Shown here: piece after piece, positions 6,013 to 6,886 of the stretch
Numbering within the stretch: position 1 is the stretch's first letter
How the letters are laid out: every line of letters begins with the position of its first letter
Assembly (NCBI GenBank): GCA_016303065.1
Contig: JAEDMJ010000070.1
Location: 1-6,886 of the forward strand
DNA: 6,886 nt
DNA from: Clostridiales bacterium
GTDB taxonomy: Bacteria; Bacillota; Clostridia; Oscillospirales; QAMX01
Direction of reading: 5' to 3'
Made by a program: the position numbers and the translations under genes
The notes under the pieces: generated by a model
The model's input: the letters and a program-made list of their open reading frames with translations, nothing else
What the model was told of the DNA's origin: nothing
Database searches by the model: none

Positions 6013-6600
6013 TTATTTGTTTTTTCCCTCTGTGACGGCAGCTTTCCCGTCCTGACCTGCGCTGAAATTCATGGCAATTTTTCTCGATATCGTGGCAAGA
6101 CCCTCGTAAAGCAGCGCAACAAACTCCTCCGGAGCAATGCATTCCCGATCCATTATCCACCGCAGAATAGCGACTATATTCGCGTCGGTAACATAGTTAA
6201 TATGAAAATCCTTTACCTCTTCATCTCCGAAAACCGCGATAAGATGGCGCTTCACCACCGGGAACATGACGTTTTTGAAGTGGTCCACAAGCGAATTCTG
6301 ACCCTTTATGCGGAAAGCCTTCCTGTAAAACCCCCGTTTTTCGTAGAGAAAGCGGCAAATGGCCAGCAAGAATTCCCACTCTCCGGAAAATTCCTTATTC
6401 TCTGTCGCCAATGAAAAATCCCTGTCAAAAATCCAGTTCACAAGGTCGTACTTGTCGCGGAAGTGATAGTAAAAACTCTTGCGGCTCATGCCGCATTCAG
6501 AGCATATGTCGCTGACGCTGATCTTTTCAAAGGGCACGTCCGCCATAAGCTTTTTCAGCGCTTTCTCAAAAGCGAGCTTTGTGGAAAGGGTATAGGGCAA
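6013..6600 (-). CDS. TetR/AcrR-family transcriptional regulator, DhaS-like
   Basis: The protein has 195 residues when read from the TTG at 6600, a normal TetR length. That start is chosen because AGGAG lies 7 bases upstream and a consensus promoter sits further up; the frame stays open to an ATG at 6741, but that codon lies upstream of the promoter. The N-terminal helix-turn-helix is at about 27-46, followed by the characteristic SRKSFYYHFRDKYDLVNW. The C-terminal half carries FLYEKRGFYRKAF and GQNS (100-103), typical of the TetR_C_8 type domain of DhaS-like regulators in Bacillota. The ligand and targets are unknown. A dyad covering the leader and ribosome binding site may be its own operator. 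It is convergent with ftsH and not adjacent to the ABC operon, so control of the exporter is possible but unsupported. Confidence 0.88.
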   Translation of the reverse strand: MPYTLSTKLAFEKALKKLMADVPFEKISVSDICSECGMSRKSFYYHFRDKYDLVNWIFDRDFSLATENKEFSGEWEFLLAICRFLYEKRGFYRKAFRIKGQNSLVDHFKNVMFPVVKRHLIAVFGDEEVKDFHINYVTDANIVAILRWIMDRECIAPEEFVALLYEGLATISRKIAMNFSAGQDGKAAVTEGKNK

Positions 6601-6634
6601 TTGTGTTCTCCTTTCTCTCTGCAAGAGAGCACAA
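6601..6634. promoter_or_regulatory. Nested dyad over the regulator's leader and ribosome binding site
   Basis: TTGTGTTCTC (6601-6610) and GAGAGCACAA (6625-6634) are complementary at 9 of 10 positions. Inside lies a perfect CTCTCT (6615-6620) with AGAGAG (6624-6629) around three bases. The two pairings share 6625-6629 and exclude each other. The outer one ties up GAG of the Shine-Dalgarno and ends directly at the TTG start. It could be an autoregulatory TetR operator or an RNA switch. Confidence 0.55.
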
Positions 6635-6648
6635 GAAAGATTTAAAAA

Positions 6649-6677
6649 ATTATACCAAAAAAAGCGGCGGATTTCAA
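6649..6677 (-). promoter_or_regulatory. Sigma-A type promoter of the tetR-type gene
   Basis: On the minus strand TTGAAA (6677-6672) and a perfect TATAAT (6654-6649) are separated by 17 bp. Transcription should start near 6642, about 41 bases before the TTG start codon. This supports the short 195-residue protein. Confidence 0.88.
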
Positions 6678-6733
6678 CAAAGCAAAGCAATTTTTCCCGT
6701 CCGTTTTTTTTGGCACGGCGAAATCCTCCCCGC

Positions 6734-6776
6734 AAAAACAACTCCGCCGCATTCCCGTTTGGAAAGCGGCGGAGTT
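6734..6776 (-). terminator. Terminator of the GGGtGRT-family gene
   Basis: AACTCCGCCGC (6740-6750) pairs perfectly with GCGGCGGAGTT (6766-6776) around a 15-base loop. On the minus strand it lies 32 bases after the stop codon at 6809 and is followed by five T residues (complement of 6734-6738). The plus-strand exit also has six T residues, but no plus-strand gene precedes it. Confidence 0.85.
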
Positions 6777-6808
6777 TTTTATATCTGTCAGAAGACTTAA
6801 ATTTTTAC

Positions 6809-6886
6809 TCAGGCTTTGAAAGCTTCCTCAACCGCAACGGCGCAGGCGACTGTGGCGCCGACCATCGGGTTGTTGCCCATGCCGAT
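6809..6886 (-). CDS. GGGtGRT-family protein, C-terminal fragment
   Basis: Only the last 25 codons and the TGA stop are in the window; the gene continues past the right edge. The fragment contains IGMGNNPMVGATVA and ends in VEEAFKA. I recognise this as the conserved C-terminus of the GGGtGRT protein family, a set of roughly 330-residue proteins of unknown function common in anaerobic Bacillota and Bacteroidota. The identification rests on recall of the family's tail and on this short segment only. A strong hairpin terminator follows, so it is the last gene of its transcript. Confidence 0.75.
   Translation of the reverse strand: MGMGNNPMVGATVACAVAVEEAFKA

Noticed and set aside
6601..6741. 47-residue N-terminal extension of the TetR protein from the ATG at 6741
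   Set aside because: The extension covers the promoter and the leader dyad; TetR homology begins just after the TTG at 6600.

Overview
The window looks like chromosomal DNA of a Gram-positive bacterium of the Bacillota, most likely class Clostridia. The reasons are the strong Shine-Dalgarno sites, consensus sigma-A type promoters (TTGACA-like, 16-17 bp, TATAAT-like), the short FtsH ending just after the protease domain, a DhaS-like TetR regulator, and the C-terminus of a GGGtGRT-family protein at the right edge. Species cannot be told from the sequence alone.

Layout, left to right. (1) 31-212: a monocistronic tRNA-Ala(CGC) gene with its own promoter, a 12-bp perfect dyad between the -10 box and the tRNA, and a rho-independent terminator. 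(2) 213-499: a noncoding block rich in inverted repeats, including the terminator of the next operon. (3) 500-3668, minus strand: two overlapping genes for the two different subunits of an ABC exporter. Each has about six membrane segments followed by an ATPase domain. They are read from a consensus promoter at 3844-3872 through a leader of about 170 nt. That leader holds a tandem TTTAACAA repeat, a G-quadruplex-type motif within a duplicated GC-rich word, and a 43-codon open frame ending on the exporter's ribosome binding site. (4) 3873-4054: a divergent intergenic stretch without a supported gene. (5) 4142-5950, plus strand: ftsH, with its own promoter at 4055-4083 and a TGTGACCTTGTCACA palindrome at the predicted transcription start. 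(6) 5966-6012: a bidirectional terminator shared by convergent ftsH and a tetR-type gene. (7) 6013-6600, minus strand: a TetR/AcrR-family regulator with a TTG start, a consensus promoter and a dyad over its ribosome binding site. (8) 6740-6886, minus strand: terminator and the last 25 codons of a GGGtGRT-family protein.

How they work together: the two ABC genes almost certainly make one heterodimeric exporter, with translation of the second coupled to the first. FtsH is a housekeeping membrane protease that happens to be divergent from the exporter. The TetR regulator appears self-contained, and no target other than perhaps itself is visible. No dedicated biosynthetic genes, mobile-element genes, CRISPR array or classical defence system were seen. 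The least explained parts are the ABC operon leader, the dyad at the tRNA promoter and the inverted-repeat block at 213-499.
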